Assembly: GCF_023715585.1 (NCBI RefSeq) | Contig: NZ_JAMBOK010000001.1 | Span: 868,001 to 932,000 of the forward strand | DNA from: Sporosarcina luteola | GTDB lineage: Bacteria; Bacillota; Bacilli; Bacillales_A; Planococcaceae | Length of the DNA stretch: 64,000 nucleotides | Direction: 5' to 3' | In this document: positions 28,092 through 37,044 of the stretch, piece after piece | Numbering within the stretch: position 1 is the first letter of the stretch | Layout: every line of letters starts with the position of its first letter | Translations under genes and position numbers: made by a program | Notes under the pieces: model-generated | Told to the model about the DNA's origin: nothing | The model's database searches: none | The model's input: only the letters and a program-made list of their open reading frames with translations

Positions 28092-28922
28092 TTATTTTCC
28101 TCCAAGTTGTGTTGTAATTGATTGTATCATTTTCTTCGTATCCGGGTAGATGCCTGTCCAAAGCTCAAAGGCCAATGCTCCTTGGTGAACAAACATACCG
28201 ACCCCATTCATCGTCTTGCCTCCTGCTTCGCGAGCACATCGCAGAAATACGGTTTCCAGCGGATTGTAGATGATGTCAGCAACCGTTGCACCTTCAGAAA
28301 TCCCGGATGGCTCGAGCGGAAATCCACTTTGGGCAAAATTCATTCCGAGAGAAGTCGTTTGAATGATCAAATCGTATTTGCCAATTGTAAGTTGCGCTTC
28401 TTCCAGTGACAGTGCTGAACTTCCCGGAAGGCTTTCGGACAAATGCCTGGCATTCTCGACTGTCCGGTTCGTTATGTCAATCGGACCGTAACCTGCCGAT
28501 TGAAGAGCGAATGAAATGCCTGCAGCAGCTCCTCCTGCTCCGATGATCAGCAACTCACCCACGTTCTCCGGATCAGCTCCAAATTCCTGCAAGGAGCGCA
28601 CAAAACCGCGCCCGTCAGTATTCGTTCCGAATAGAGTACCATCTTCAAGGACCTTCACCGTGTTGACCGCGTTCATCCGTCTAGCTTCCTCGTCAATTTT
28701 ATCAAGGAAAGGGATGATTGCGCTTTTATGAGGCACGGTGACATTCCAACCACTGCAGCCTAATCGTTTTAAACCAGCAACTGCATCCTCCAAATGATCC
28801 GCTTCAACATGGATCGGTATATAGGATGCGTCGATTCCATTTTCCCGAAACCATGCTTCGTGCATGAGGGGAGACTTCGATTGCGCAATCGGGTCACCAA
28901 TCACCGCATACCATTTTTTCAT
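28092..28922 (-). CDS. aroE: Shikimate dehydrogenase
   Basis: NADPH-dependent reduction of 3-dehydroshikimate in aromatic amino-acid synthesis. 276 residues: substrate site SKSPLMHEAW and NVTVPHKSA (catalytic Lys), nucleotide-binding GAGGAAAGISFAL near 127-139, and the C-terminal GVGMFVHQGALAFELWTG. Start: ATG at 28922 seven bases after GGAGGG; the preceding TTG codon is an alternative. Embedded in the yqeG-yqeH operon although metabolically unrelated, as in B. subtilis. Confidence 0.96.
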   Translation of the reverse strand: MKKWYAVIGDPIAQSKSPLMHEAWFRENGIDASYIPIHVEADHLEDAVAGLKRLGCSGWNVTVPHKSAIIPFLDKIDEEARRMNAVNTVKVLEDGTLFGTNTDGRGFVRSLQEFGADPENVGELLIIGAGGAAAGISFALQSAGYGPIDITNRTVENARHLSESLPGSSALSLEEAQLTIGKYDLIIQTTSLGMNFAQSGFPLEPSGISEGATVADIIYNPLETVFLRCAREAGGKTMNGVGMFVHQGALAFELWTGIYPDTKKMIQSITTQLGGK

Positions 28923-28935
28923 CAAGCAGCCCTCC

Positions 28936-30036
28936 TTAAATGAGCGATGGACGGAGTACTACATCAACTCCACGAGGTGCATGTACAGCAACAACGACAC
29001 CAGGATGCTGTATCGTAATCCAGCCTAATCCTGAAATGACGAGATCCATTTTCGGTTTCTTAATCGAGAATTCATGCCTTACGAACGGCGGCATCTTCTC
29101 AAGGGAATCACCGCTTGGCGGGGATAGCATTTCTCCGAGATGGGCGGCGTATAACGAATCGGCATTTTCAAGCTTTGTCCGGTGGATCGGAATTTCATTG
29201 GAAACATGGATTGTAAATGATGAACGATCGCCTGACAGAAAATCGAATCTAGCCAGACCGCCGATGAATAAAGTCTGTTCCGCATTCAATTGGAACACTT
29301 TCGGCTTCAGTTCCTTTTTCGGCGTGATCGCTTTCAAATCCTTCGCATCCAGGTGATGAGCGATCTGATGGTTGTTAATGATGCCCGGTGTATCGTAGAT
29401 GGCCTTTCCATCGTCGAGTGGGATTTCAACTAGATCTAATGTCGTTCCCGGGAAATGGGAAGTGGTGATCACTTCTCCCATGCCGGTCGCATTCTTTATG
29501 ATCCGGTTGATGAATGTGGATTTTCCGACATTCGTGCACCCGACAACATAGACGTCTTTCCCTTTTCTATAGGTATCAATGGCATTTAGCGCCTCTTCCA
29601 TGCCATGCCCTTTGTATGCAGAAATGAGCAAGACATCTATCGGCTTTAACCCAAGCTTCGCTGACTCCGTCTTCATCCAATTGATCATTCGGTTTCGGTT
29701 GATCGATTTAGGAAGAATATCGGACTTATTGCCAATCAGAAGAATGTCTTTTTTACCGACAAAACGCTGCAAGCCGTTGATCCAGCTGCCGTTGAAATCA
29801 AATATATCCACGACTTTGATGATTAATCCGTCTTTTTCGCCGATGCCATTCAATATCGCTAGGAAATCGTCGCCAGATAAGGAGACGGGCTGTAATTCAT
29901 TGTAATTCCGCAAGCGGAAGCAGCGGCGGCAAATGACTTCCTCCTTCTCCAAAGAAGCCGCAGGAGCATACCCTTCCTTTTTCGGATCTTCTGATTGAAT
30001 TTCAATTCCACAACCTATACATGTAAGTCGCTCCAA
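28936..30036 (-). CDS. yqeH: Ribosome biogenesis GTPase YqeH
   Basis: Circularly permuted GTPase needed for 30S assembly. 366 residues: an N-terminal zinc finger (CIGCGIEIQ and CRRCFRL), then motifs in permuted order, NKSD (G4) near 111, GCTNVGKSTFIN (G1) near 167, TTSHFPGTTLD (G2) and YDTPGI (G3), followed by a treble-clef C-terminal domain. The start is TTG, seven bases after GGAGG; this gives exactly the length I recall for B. subtilis YqeH. The longer ATG form starts inside that ribosome binding site. Confidence 0.96.
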   Translation of the reverse strand: MERLTCIGCGIEIQSEDPKKEGYAPAASLEKEEVICRRCFRLRNYNELQPVSLSGDDFLAILNGIGEKDGLIIKVVDIFDFNGSWINGLQRFVGKKDILLIGNKSDILPKSINRNRMINWMKTESAKLGLKPIDVLLISAYKGHGMEEALNAIDTYRKGKDVYVVGCTNVGKSTFINRIIKNATGMGEVITTSHFPGTTLDLVEIPLDDGKAIYDTPGIINNHQIAHHLDAKDLKAITPKKELKPKVFQLNAEQTLFIGGLARFDFLSGDRSSFTIHVSNEIPIHRTKLENADSLYAAHLGEMLSPPSGDSLEKMPPFVRHEFSIKKPKMDLVISGLGWITIQHPGVVVAVHAPRGVDVVLRPSLI

Positions 30037-30038
30037 GC

Positions 30039-30554
30039 TTATTCCTCCCATTTAATCAATCCTTGTCTTTTCAGTTTAGCCATAATCCTTCTTTCAATCA
30101 TTCGATTGAATTTCGTGACAAATCCATCGGAGCTCGCGACGGGCACTACTAAAATTGTATGGAGGCCGAAACGGTTGCCGCCCAAAATATCTGTCATCAG
30201 CTGATCGCCGACCATGACAGCCTCTTCCTTCTTCAAGCCCATCAATGCAAGGGCATTTTTGAAATTCTTTGCCAACGGCTTCCTGGCATCGCAAATGAAC
30301 GGCGTGCCAATCGGACCGCAGAAAGATTCCACCCGGCTTTGATTATTATTCGAGAGGATTGTCACTTGGAGACCGGCTTCCTGCATCATTCGTACCCATT
30401 CCCTAATTTCAGGCGTCGCTTCCGGACGATCCCATTCCACTAGCGTATTATCCAAGTCTGTGATAATTCCTTTGATCCCCTTTTCCTTTAAGGCTTCGGG
30501 TGAAATTTGATAGATGTCTTTTACATATTCATCTGGCAAGAAAATTTTATACAA
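30039..30554 (-). CDS. yqeG: HAD-family phosphatase YqeG
   Basis: Predicted HAD superfamily (IIIA) phosphatase of unknown substrate. 171 residues: motif I ITDLDNTLVEWDRP near 30, motif II ILSNNNQSR near 65, Lys in ARKPLAKNF, and motif IV MVGDQLMTDILGGNR. The start is TTG eight bases after GGAG; the in-frame GTG three codons earlier overlaps the ribosome binding site. First gene of the yqeG-yqeM operon, two bases from yqeH. Confidence 0.92.
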   Translation of the reverse strand: MYKIFLPDEYVKDIYQISPEALKEKGIKGIITDLDNTLVEWDRPEATPEIREWVRMMQEAGLQVTILSNNNQSRVESFCGPIGTPFICDARKPLAKNFKNALALMGLKKEEAVMVGDQLMTDILGGNRFGLHTILVVPVASSDGFVTKFNRMIERRIMAKLKRQGLIKWEE

Positions 30555-30677
30555 GTTATCCACTCCGTTATTTCACTAATAGTATTCCGATTATACCATA
30601 TTGGCATCCATTGGTACGGAATGGACCAAGCCGGAAATCTGTTCGATTTCCTTGTACACTTTACTGAATGTAAACAA

Positions 30678-30705
30678 GCATTCATCGCATATGCTGTCAT
30701 ATAAC
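30678..30705 (+). promoter_or_regulatory. Possible mother-cell (sigma-E/sigma-K) promoter of sigK
   Basis: GCATTCA (30678-30684), 13-base gap, CATATAAC (30698-30705). The -10 box fits sigma-E well (six of eight); the -35 only partly. No sigma-A-like site is visible nearby. Confidence 0.4.
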
Positions 30706-30723
30706 GACACAGGAGGTGGACCA

Positions 30724-31425
30724 ATGAGCGGGTTTGTCATGGCCCTTGTCCAACTGTGGGTCGAAGTTCCTGCTATGGTCGGCTATATCAGGGGGCAGGC
30801 ATTCCGTCGGCCGCTTTCAAAAGCGGAAGAGGCTGATTGCTTGCAACGGCTGGCAGAAGGTGATGAAAGTGCGAGAGATGAACTCATTGAAAGGAATATG
30901 CGCCTTGTCGCTCATGTCGTAAAAAAATTCCATCCAAAACACGAACAACTTGACGACTACATTTCCATTGGTACAATCGGGCTTATGAAAGCCGTGAACA
31001 GTTTCACGCTTGATCGTAAGACGAAACTTGCGACGTATGCAGCCCGCTGTATCGAAAATGAAATACTGATGTACCTGCGAACACAAAAGAAAGTGCAGAA
31101 GGATGTATCGCTCTTCGATCCGATTGGAACGGATAAGGACGGACAGTCCCTTCAGATAGCAGATCTGTTGCAGACCGACGAGGAAGCACCAATCGAAACC
31201 GTACAGCAGAAAGAGCAAAAGGAGAGACTCTACCGCCATCTCGGAAAACTGGATGGAAGAGAGTTGGAAATCATCCAAAGGAGGTATGGGCTGCTCGACG
31301 ACCAACCGATGACTCAGAAGGAAATTGCGCAGCAGCTCAACATATCAAGAAGCTATGTCTCACGTATCGAAAAGAGAGCGATTGTCAAACTGTACCAGCT
31401 ATTCAAGCATGAATATAATGAATGA
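30724..31425 (+). CDS. sigK: Pro-sigma-K, late mother-cell sigma factor
   Basis: Sporulation sigma factor that directs coat and cortex genes in the mother cell. 233 residues: a hydrophobic pro-sequence (MSGFVMALVQLWVEVPAMVG, 1-20) followed by YIRGQAF, which aligns with the B. subtilis cleavage point before YVKNNAF; sigma region 2 (NMRLVAHVVKKFHP, LDDYISIGTIGLMKAVNSF) and region 4 (LDGRELEIIQRRYGL, TQKEIAQQLNISRSYVSRIEKRA). AGGAGGTGG precedes the ATG. The gene is continuous, with no skin-type insertion. It diverges from yqeG. Confidence 0.95.
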   Translation: MSGFVMALVQLWVEVPAMVGYIRGQAFRRPLSKAEEADCLQRLAEGDESARDELIERNMRLVAHVVKKFHPKHEQLDDYISIGTIGLMKAVNSFTLDRKTKLATYAARCIENEILMYLRTQKKVQKDVSLFDPIGTDKDGQSLQIADLLQTDEEAPIETVQQKEQKERLYRHLGKLDGRELEIIQRRYGLLDDQPMTQKEIAQQLNISRSYVSRIEKRAIVKLYQLFKHEYNE

Positions 31426-31446
31426 AAAGTGCATAACTGCAAATGA

Positions 31447-31497
31447 AAAGGCGTTTCCTGACATGGGGCCACGGCCCTAAGAAAGGAAACGCCTCTT
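31447..31497. terminator. Bidirectional terminator, sigK / small ORF
   Basis: AGGCGTTTCCT pairs with AGGAAACGCCT; an inner GGGCC/GGCCC stem extends it. T runs on the plus strand (TCTTTTC) and minus strand (CTTTTCATTT). Confidence 0.85.
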
Positions 31498-31527
31498 TTC
31501 ATTTCAATATCTGTACTGCTTGCCTTA

Positions 31528-31608
31528 TTAGTCTGCACTAACCTCACGCGCGATTACAACCGCAATGACTGTCGTCGCAAAAAACACACCTGCCATTAGA
31601 AAAAACAT
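31528..31608 (-). CDS. Candidate 26-residue membrane peptide
   Basis: Not a recognised gene. ATG to TAA encodes MFFLMAGVFFATTVIAVVIA followed by REVSAD: one hydrophobic helix with a short charged tail, so an inner-membrane micropeptide if made. An almost ideal Shine-Dalgarno, AAGGAGGT, ends eight bases before the ATG, the strongest evidence that it is translated. It lies 56 bases after mtnN, on the same strand, and before a strong terminator, so it may be the last gene of the mtnN transcript. No homologue comes to mind; conservation in relatives would decide. Confidence 0.5.
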   Translation of the reverse strand: MFFLMAGVFFATTVIAVVIAREVSAD

Positions 31609-31664
31609 CCCTATTACCTCCTTCACAGCAATATGCAATCTGCTATCATCTTACCATAATCATT

Positions 31665-32357
31665 TTAAAATTTCGAGATGGCGCGCATGACAATTTCCGA
31701 AGAATGCTTCGCTGCAAGAGGCAAGAATTCATCAAAACTAATTGACGATTTTTTGCCTGCAATATCGGATAATGCACGGATGACGACAAACGGCGTTCCG
31801 AATTGATGACATACTTGAGCTACAGCGGCGGCTTCCATTTCAGCAGCGATCATTGCAGGAAATTGCCCTTGTACAAGTTCGACCCGCGCCGCGTCACTCA
31901 TGAACACATCACCGGAAGCGATCAATCCGACAGCATACTCATGCTCGCCAACCTCCTCGACCGCTTCCTTGGCAATCTGGATGAGTTTTTCATCCGCAGG
32001 GAAGGAAGGAGGCATACCTGGAACTTGGCCGATTTCATAGCCGAAGGCCGTTGCATCGACATCATGATGCCTTACTTCATCAGAAATGACAACTGTACCC
32101 ACTTCAAGTGAGTCATTGAAACCACCGGCAGAACCGGTATTCACGATTGCATCAGGTCGATATTCATGAATAAGCAATGTCGTCGCAATTGCCGCATTCA
32201 CCTTTCCAATGCCGCTTTTGACCAGAATGACATGATGTTGGCCGATGTTGCCTTCAATAAACTCACAGCCGGCAATCTCCCGGCTAGTTGGGTCCTCAAT
32301 TTTTTCTCGTAATAGTTCAACTTCTTGTTCCATCGCACCGATGATTGCAATTTTCAT
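31665..32357 (-). CDS. mtnN: 5'-Methylthioadenosine/S-adenosylhomocysteine nucleosidase
   Basis: Hydrolyses methylthioadenosine and S-adenosylhomocysteine to adenine plus the thioribose compounds; part of methionine salvage and SAM recycling. 230 residues of the family's normal length: IAIIGAMEQEVELL at the N terminus, VNTGSAGGF near 75, the catalytic region AAEMEAAAVAQVC near 172 and the general-acid Asp in IRALSDIAGKK. Follows yrrS by 33 bases, as in B. subtilis. Confidence 0.97.
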   Translation of the reverse strand: MKIAIIGAMEQEVELLREKIEDPTSREIAGCEFIEGNIGQHHVILVKSGIGKVNAAIATTLLIHEYRPDAIVNTGSAGGFNDSLEVGTVVISDEVRHHDVDATAFGYEIGQVPGMPPSFPADEKLIQIAKEAVEEVGEHEYAVGLIASGDVFMSDAARVELVQGQFPAMIAAEMEAAAVAQVCHQFGTPFVVIRALSDIAGKKSSISFDEFLPLAAKHSSEIVMRAISKF

Positions 32358-32390
32358 TACGAATCCTCCTGTTGAAGTCTCATTTGTTGT

Positions 32391-33116
32391 TCAATATTCA
32401 AAATCCAACGTTTTTAAAACATCCATTCTAGTCGGTTTCCAACCTTTTCCGTCAACCCACTCGATATAGACGCGGAATATTTTTGATCCGTCCTTCGTCG
32501 TAACGATACCGATTGACTTCTGTGGTCCGCCGCCATTTTTAACCCTCTTATAGAATAATTGATCCTCAGAGAATCCAGTCGCGTACGCAATGGCTTTTTT
32601 CTTTTCATTATAATCTATAGATCCGGCTTCATACTTTGAAACATGCTCACCCGATTGGTCTGTTCCGATCGGCTGCCATGCCGGATTTGTGATTGTTTCC
32701 TTAATGATTTCATCAGTACCCGGAACGATTACCACAGTGCCAGGTTCCTCAACTTCCTCAGTGCTGTCCTCGCTGCCTTCCGTTCCTTCCGATTCTGTGC
32801 CTGGTGACGAAGACTCGTCCGCGTCGTCTTCTACCGCATCACTATGCTCACTCGACCCCTCTTCATCTTCTACATCTGAAATAGAATCGTTTTCTTCCTG
32901 TTTCGCCTCGTCGTCGGATGATCCGGATTCTTCGAGAACCTTTTCTTCAGAAGCGTTCTCTTTCCCTTCATCATCTTTATTCCCAGTTATTATGGAAGCT
33001 CCCACAATGAGAATCAGTAAGATGACAAGGCCGATCATACTATTTAAAAGCCGATTGCTGCGGTTACGCATTTTTTTGCGATTGACACGCGAATATCTTG
33101 GCTCATTACCTTTCAT
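32391..33116 (-). CDS. yrrS: YrrS family protein (DUF1510)
   Basis: Membrane-anchored protein of unknown function. 241 residues: a basic cytoplasmic tail (RVNRKKMRNRSNR), one transmembrane helix (about 25-45, LLNSMIGLVILLILIVGASII), a long low-complexity outer linker rich in Glu, Ser and Asp (about 50-140), and a C-terminal DUF1510 domain (YNEKKKAIAYATGFSEDQLF; IFRVYIEWVDGKGWKPTRMDV). GGGGGAAGG precedes the ATG. First gene of yrrS-mtnN. Confidence 0.85.
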   Translation of the reverse strand: MKGNEPRYSRVNRKKMRNRSNRLLNSMIGLVILLILIVGASIITGNKDDEGKENASEEKVLEESGSSDDEAKQEENDSISDVEDEEGSSEHSDAVEDDADESSSPGTESEGTEGSEDSTEEVEEPGTVVIVPGTDEIIKETITNPAWQPIGTDQSGEHVSKYEAGSIDYNEKKKAIAYATGFSEDQLFYKRVKNGGGPQKSIGIVTTKDGSKIFRVYIEWVDGKGWKPTRMDVLKTLDFEY

Positions 33117-33150
33117 ATAGCCTTCCCCCTATCATCCTGCATTAATGTTG

Positions 33151-33180
33151 AATGGCCGCCCTCATTTGAAGGCGGCCATT
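33151..33180 (-). terminator. Hairpin after greA
   Basis: Perfect ten-base-pair stem AATGGCCGCC/GGCGGCCATT around a ten-base loop, six bases after the greA stop. It lacks a clear T run, so termination may be partial. Confidence 0.6.
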
Positions 33181-33185
33181 CCAAG

Positions 33186-33662
33186 TCACTTGATTTCAAC
33201 AATAACGACCGACATTTCTCCCCCAGGAGTCGTGATTTTCACTTCATCGCCTTTACCTTTGCCGATCAATCCTTTTGCAATCGGTGAATCGTTGGAAATC
33301 AACCCTTCAATCGGATTCGCTTCAGCTGAGCCGACAATCGTGTAGGTCTCTTCGTCTCCGTCAGGGAGTTCCTTGAATGTAACCGTTTTACCAAGTTGGA
33401 CCTCGTCAGTGTTCGCTTCATCCTCTGTAATGATTACGGAGTTGCGGATCATCGATTCCAGTGAGGAAATCTTTCCTTCAACAAACGCCTGGTCCTCCTT
33501 AGCGGAATCGTATTCCGAGTTTTCCGATAGGTCACCATAGCTTCGAGCAATTTTAATGCGCTCCACAACTTCTTTCCGTTTTACAGTTTTAAGAAACTCC
33601 AGCTCTTCTTCTAATTTTTTCTTACCCGACGCGGTCATCGGGTACTTTTTCTCTGATACCAT
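33186..33662 (-). CDS. greA: Transcription elongation factor GreA
   Basis: Binds the RNA polymerase secondary channel and stimulates cleavage of backtracked RNA. 158 residues: N-terminal antiparallel coiled coil (about 8-78, [20 protein letters not shown] at its tip) and the C-terminal FKBP-like domain ([20 protein letters not shown]). GAGGAGTG lies upstream of the ATG. Confidence 0.97.
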   Translation of the reverse strand: MVSEKKYPMTASGKKKLEEELEFLKTVKRKEVVERIKIARSYGDLSENSEYDSAKEDQAFVEGKISSLESMIRNSVIITEDEANTDEVQLGKTVTFKELPDGDEETYTIVGSAEANPIEGLISNDSPIAKGLIGKGKGDEVKITTPGGEMSVVIVEIK

Positions 33663-33690
33663 TATTCAACACTCCTCATATTCCTGTTCA

Positions 33691-33731
33691 TAAAAACACT
33701 ATGCCGCTCCTGCAAGAGGTATGCGACATAG
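33691..33731 (-). terminator. Terminator after udk
   Basis: CTATGTCG ... CCTC / GAGG ... CGGCATAG stem with an internal loop, followed on the minus strand by GTTTTTATG. Confidence 0.6.
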
Positions 33732-33763
33732 GCTCATTTATATTGAATTCTGACTTCATCATA

Positions 33764-34402
33764 TTACAAGTTCGTACCAAATTCAAGAATTGTTTTTATT
33801 TTCGTGACCATTAGATCGACTGCAACTTCATTGTGACCGCCTTCGGGAATGATTATATCCGCATACCGTTTAGTCGGTTCAATAAATTGATTATGCATCG
33901 GACGGACGACGGAGAGGTATTGTTCAATAACCGATTCGATTGTGCGTCCCCTCTCATTAATGTCCCGCATCAGACGTCTGATGATCCGCAGATCCGCATC
34001 CGTATCGACAAAGAGTTTGATATCCATCAGATCACGGAGCCTCTCATCCTCCAAAACGAGGATTCCTTCAAGGATGATCACATCTTTAGGTTCGATTGCT
34101 ATTTTTTGTTCTGATCTAGTATGGAGCGCATAATCATAAACCGGCTTTTCGATTGTCTCCCGATTGAGCAGTTTTCCGATATGGTCTATGAGCAGATCCG
34201 TATCAAATGCTAACGGATGATCGTAGTTCGTCAACAATCGATCTTCAAATTTAAGATGTGATTGATCCTTGTAATAAAAATCCTGTTCTATGACAACAAC
34301 TGAATGTTCCTTGAACACGTCATAAATTCGATGAGTGACACTTGTCTTCCCTGATCCCGAACCACCGGCTATGCCGATGACAAGAGGTTTTCTTTTATCC
34401 AT
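33764..34402 (-). CDS. udk: Uridine kinase
   Basis: Phosphorylates uridine and cytidine in pyrimidine salvage. 212 residues with the P-loop [12 protein letters not shown] at 10-21, the substrate region [12 protein letters not shown] and [12 protein letters not shown] near 105. ATG at 34402 follows GGGAGG by seven bases; a longer frame starting at 34417 begins inside that site. Confidence 0.97.
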   Translation of the reverse strand: MDKRKPLVIGIAGGSGSGKTSVTHRIYDVFKEHSVVVIEQDFYYKDQSHLKFEDRLLTNYDHPLAFDTDLLIDHIGKLLNRETIEKPVYDYALHTRSEQKIAIEPKDVIILEGILVLEDERLRDLMDIKLFVDTDADLRIIRRLMRDINERGRTIESVIEQYLSVVRPMHNQFIEPTKRYADIIIPEGGHNEVAVDLMVTKIKTILEFGTNL

Positions 34403-34434
34403 TTCTTTTCCTCCCACAAATACAGGGCTGTTGC

Positions 34435-35076
34435 TCAGTCCCTCTTTTTCACAGCCACCAGGATGCCGTCGCCGACCGGCAGCAATGAGGTTTCATAATT
34501 CGGATGCTTTATGACCCATGAAGTGAATTCCTTCAGATTACGGATCATCGTCCGATTCCGCTTTGGCACCTCTTCATCCGGAACCATCACGGCACCATGC
34601 ATGAACATATTATCGCAATAAATGATGCCGCCTTTTGCCACATGCTCTGAATATTTTTCAAAGAACCGTTTATATTGCCCTTTTGCAGCATCGATGAAAA
34701 GGGCATCATACTGCAAGGCTGGAAGTGATTCATCCGATAGAAGAAGGGCATCTCCTTCGATGATCGTTATCCTGTCCCCGAATCCGCTTCGCTTAATATA
34801 GTCGACAGCGGATGCATGCCTTTCCTTGTCCCGCTCAATCGTGACGACTGATGCTCCCTTCAAAGCTGATACCATCCGGATAGCAGAATAGCCTATTGCA
34901 CTCCCGATTTCAAGTATTAGCTTCGGACGTTGTATTCGAAGCAGCCCGATGAATGTTTCCATACCGCTCCTATCCATGATCGGAATCCGGTGTTCTGCGG
35001 CGAATTCCTCCATTTCCAGAAGTAACGGATTGTCTTCTTCGCGAAGTTTCAAAATGTAGGACTCAAAGTCTTTCAT
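34435..35076 (-). CDS. trmR: tRNA 5-hydroxyuridine methyltransferase TrmR
   Basis: O-methyltransferase that turns 5-hydroxyuridine at tRNA position 34 into 5-methoxyuridine, as shown for B. subtilis YrrM. 213 residues: SAM-binding [15 protein letters not shown] near 54-68, TIERDKERH, and the metal/substrate region [13 protein letters not shown] near 134. In B. subtilis the U32 peptidase-like genes that help make ho5U (yrrN, yrrO) lie beside it; here udk follows directly. Confidence 0.9.
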   Translation of the reverse strand: MKDFESYILKLREEDNPLLLEMEEFAAEHRIPIMDRSGMETFIGLLRIQRPKLILEIGSAIGYSAIRMVSALKGASVVTIERDKERHASAVDYIKRSGFGDRITIIEGDALLLSDESLPALQYDALFIDAAKGQYKRFFEKYSEHVAKGGIIYCDNMFMHGAVMVPDEEVPKRNRTMIRNLKEFTSWVIKHPNYETSLLPVGDGILVAVKKRD

Positions 35077-35099
35077 ACATGCACTTCCATTCTTTTGAA

Positions 35100-36218
35100 T
35101 CAGTCAATATATTTCGCCCGATTTGCCAAATGCTCCTCGTATGTCTTCGCAAAATGGTTCTTCCCTTCCTTGTCGGCAAGGAAATAGAAATAATCTGTGA
35201 CAGAAGGATCCACGACCGCTTCAATCGAAGATCTGCCCGCATTTGCAATCGGTCCCGGTGGAAGGCCAGTATGGACATACGTATTATACGGATTATCAAC
35301 TTTAAGATCTTTAAACAGGACGCGATCCTTATGTTTGCCTAATGCGTATAGAACCGTCGGATCCGTCTGCAACGGCATTCCATCATCCATCCGGTTGTAA
35401 AAGACGCTAGCAATCGTTTCGCGATCTGTATTTGAAGTCGCTTCCCTCTCAAGCAGGCTGGCGAAAGTGAGCAGCCAATGGACCGATTTCTCCTTGCTTT
35501 CCAAAAAGGCAGAATACGGCGTGATATTTTCCGACGTCGCATTCAGCATTGTCGTCACAACCGTTTCGACTGATGGCTTTTCTTCAAAAAACGGATACGT
35601 GGCAGGGAATAAATACCCTTCCAACGGATATCTGACATCCTCTTTCAATATCTCTTCTGTTAGGATGTTCGGGTATCGTCCCATCAGATCGGCAATGGTT
35701 TGTTCGTCATTGACATATTCCAAAAACTCTTTCTCAGGTATGCCTATCCGTTTTTCCACAGTTGCTGCAATCTGTTCCAACGTCAACCCTTCCGGAATTG
35801 TCATTGTAAATACCGGAGTCCTATACACTTTTCCGGTCTTCAGGCTCTTGATCAATTCGTCAAATGTCATCGCTTTTGTCAAGCCGTAGGAACCTGCCTG
35901 AAATTGCGATTCATTATTGAATTTGGCATAATATTTAAAGATCTTGGCGTCTTTGACAAGTCCTTTTTCTTCTAACATTTCCGAGATGGACGTCAAGCCC
36001 GAACCAATTGGTATTTCCACTTCAATTACTTCTTCCGAGTTTGGATCGACCGGTTGAAGGGCCTCACTTATGTATTTATAGACTGCCCGGCCTCCGATCA
36101 GGCCGCCGATAATCAGAACGAGCGCCACAACAAAAACGATACGCCTGACAATCTTCACTTCTTTTTTCTGTTCCAACATCTTTTCGAACATTCGATCCTT
36201 TTTTGAACCATTATTCAT
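35100..36218 (-). CDS. mltG: Endolytic murein transglycosylase MltG
   Basis: Membrane enzyme that cuts nascent glycan strands and helps set their length. 372 residues: cytoplasmic N terminus, one transmembrane helix (about 25-45, IVFVVALVLIIGGLIGG), a LysM-like part and the YceG catalytic domain with the glutamate in TFASLLEREATSNTDR and ALGKHKDRVLFKDLKVDNPYNTY (family signature near 300). Followed by trmR after 23 bases. Confidence 0.94.
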   Translation of the reverse strand: MNNGSKKDRMFEKMLEQKKEVKIVRRIVFVVALVLIIGGLIGGRAVYKYISEALQPVDPNSEEVIEVEIPIGSGLTSISEMLEEKGLVKDAKIFKYYAKFNNESQFQAGSYGLTKAMTFDELIKSLKTGKVYRTPVFTMTIPEGLTLEQIAATVEKRIGIPEKEFLEYVNDEQTIADLMGRYPNILTEEILKEDVRYPLEGYLFPATYPFFEEKPSVETVVTTMLNATSENITPYSAFLESKEKSVHWLLTFASLLEREATSNTDRETIASVFYNRMDDGMPLQTDPTVLYALGKHKDRVLFKDLKVDNPYNTYVHTGLPPGPIANAGRSSIEAVVDPSVTDYFYFLADKEGKNHFAKTYEEHLANRAKYID

Positions 36219-36271
36219 CCAACATCACCTCTATCCGAACAAATACTATCTAAAAAAAGTTTCATTGCAGT

Positions 36272-36302
36272 GAAAAGACGGAATGGCCTGCACCATTCCG
36301 TC
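36272..36302 (-). terminator. Terminator after yrzB
   Basis: Stem GACGGAATGG/CCATTCCGTC with a six-base loop and TTTTC on the minus strand. Confidence 0.85.
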
Positions 36303-36320
36303 GTCCGTGCACAATATGGA

Positions 36321-36614
36321 TTATTCTTCGTCTTCTTCCTCTTCAAGGAATGTGTTCAACATTTCTTCGATCATGTCCCACTCTTCGTCAGTCTCGATCG
36401 GCAATAGCTCGCCATCTTCGTTATCTTCAGATGGGATGAACGCAGAAGCATGAATTTCCACCTCTTCATCATCGCCCACTTCTTCTTCGCCTAAAATATG
36501 ATAAAGGACATATGATTTTCCAAAATCCTCTGATTCAAATGTGAAGATTACCTCACATACATGCTCTACACCGTGCTCGTCTACAACTGTCATTGTTTCT
36601 TGTCCATGTTCCAT
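36321..36614 (-). CDS. yrzB: DUF1292 family protein YrzB
   Basis: Small acidic protein of unknown function. 97 residues with a beta-rich DUF1292 core ([29 protein letters not shown]) and a very acidic tail (LEEEEDEE). ATG at 36614 chosen because GAGGTG precedes it and the family usually starts there; the ORF extends ten codons upstream into ruvX. Cotranscribed with ireB and ruvX, as in B. subtilis. Confidence 0.9.
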   Translation of the reverse strand: MEHGQETMTVVDEHGVEHVCEVIFTFESEDFGKSYVLYHILGEEEVGDDEEVEIHASAFIPSEDNEDGELLPIETDEEWDMIEEMLNTFLEEEEDEE

Positions 36615-36624
36615 TCCAATCACC

Positions 36625-37044
36625 TCATCTATTTTTTGAATCAAGATACCCTTGGAGTATCATGACTGCCGCCATCTTATCGATGACAGTCTTTCTTTTT
36701 TTCCTGCTGACATCCGCTTCGATCAACATGCGTTCCGCCGCCATCGTCGTCAATCGCTCATCCCATAGGATGACAGGAAAACTGAACGCCTCTTCCAACA
36801 TTTCAGCGAACCTTTCGGACGCCTCTCCTCTCGGACCTACGGAGTTGTTCATGTTCTTCGGAAAACCCACTACGAAAGAGGTAACCGTATATTCAGCTAC
36901 AAGCTCCTGAATTCTGGACATGCCAAACTGGCCGGCGCTTTCATCGATTTTAATCGTTTCGATGCCTTGGGCTGTCCACCCAAGAGCATCACTGATTGCA
37001 ATACCGACCGTTTTGGAACCGACGTCCAATCCCATTACCCTCAA
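36625..37044 (-). CDS. ruvX: RuvX/YqgF nuclease (Holliday junction resolvase-like)
   Basis: RNase H-fold nuclease thought to process pre-16S rRNA 5' ends or Holliday junctions. 139 residues with the acidic sites in [28 protein letters not shown] and [15 protein letters not shown]. The start is TTG after GGGGGT and overlaps the ireB stop as TTGA; the internal ATG three codons later has no room for a ribosome binding site. Confidence 0.93.
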   Translation of the reverse strand: MRVMGLDVGSKTVGIAISDALGWTAQGIETIKIDESAGQFGMSRIQELVAEYTVTSFVVGFPKNMNNSVGPRGEASERFAEMLEEAFSFPVILWDERLTTMAAERMLIEADVSRKKRKTVIDKMAAVMILQGYLDSKNR

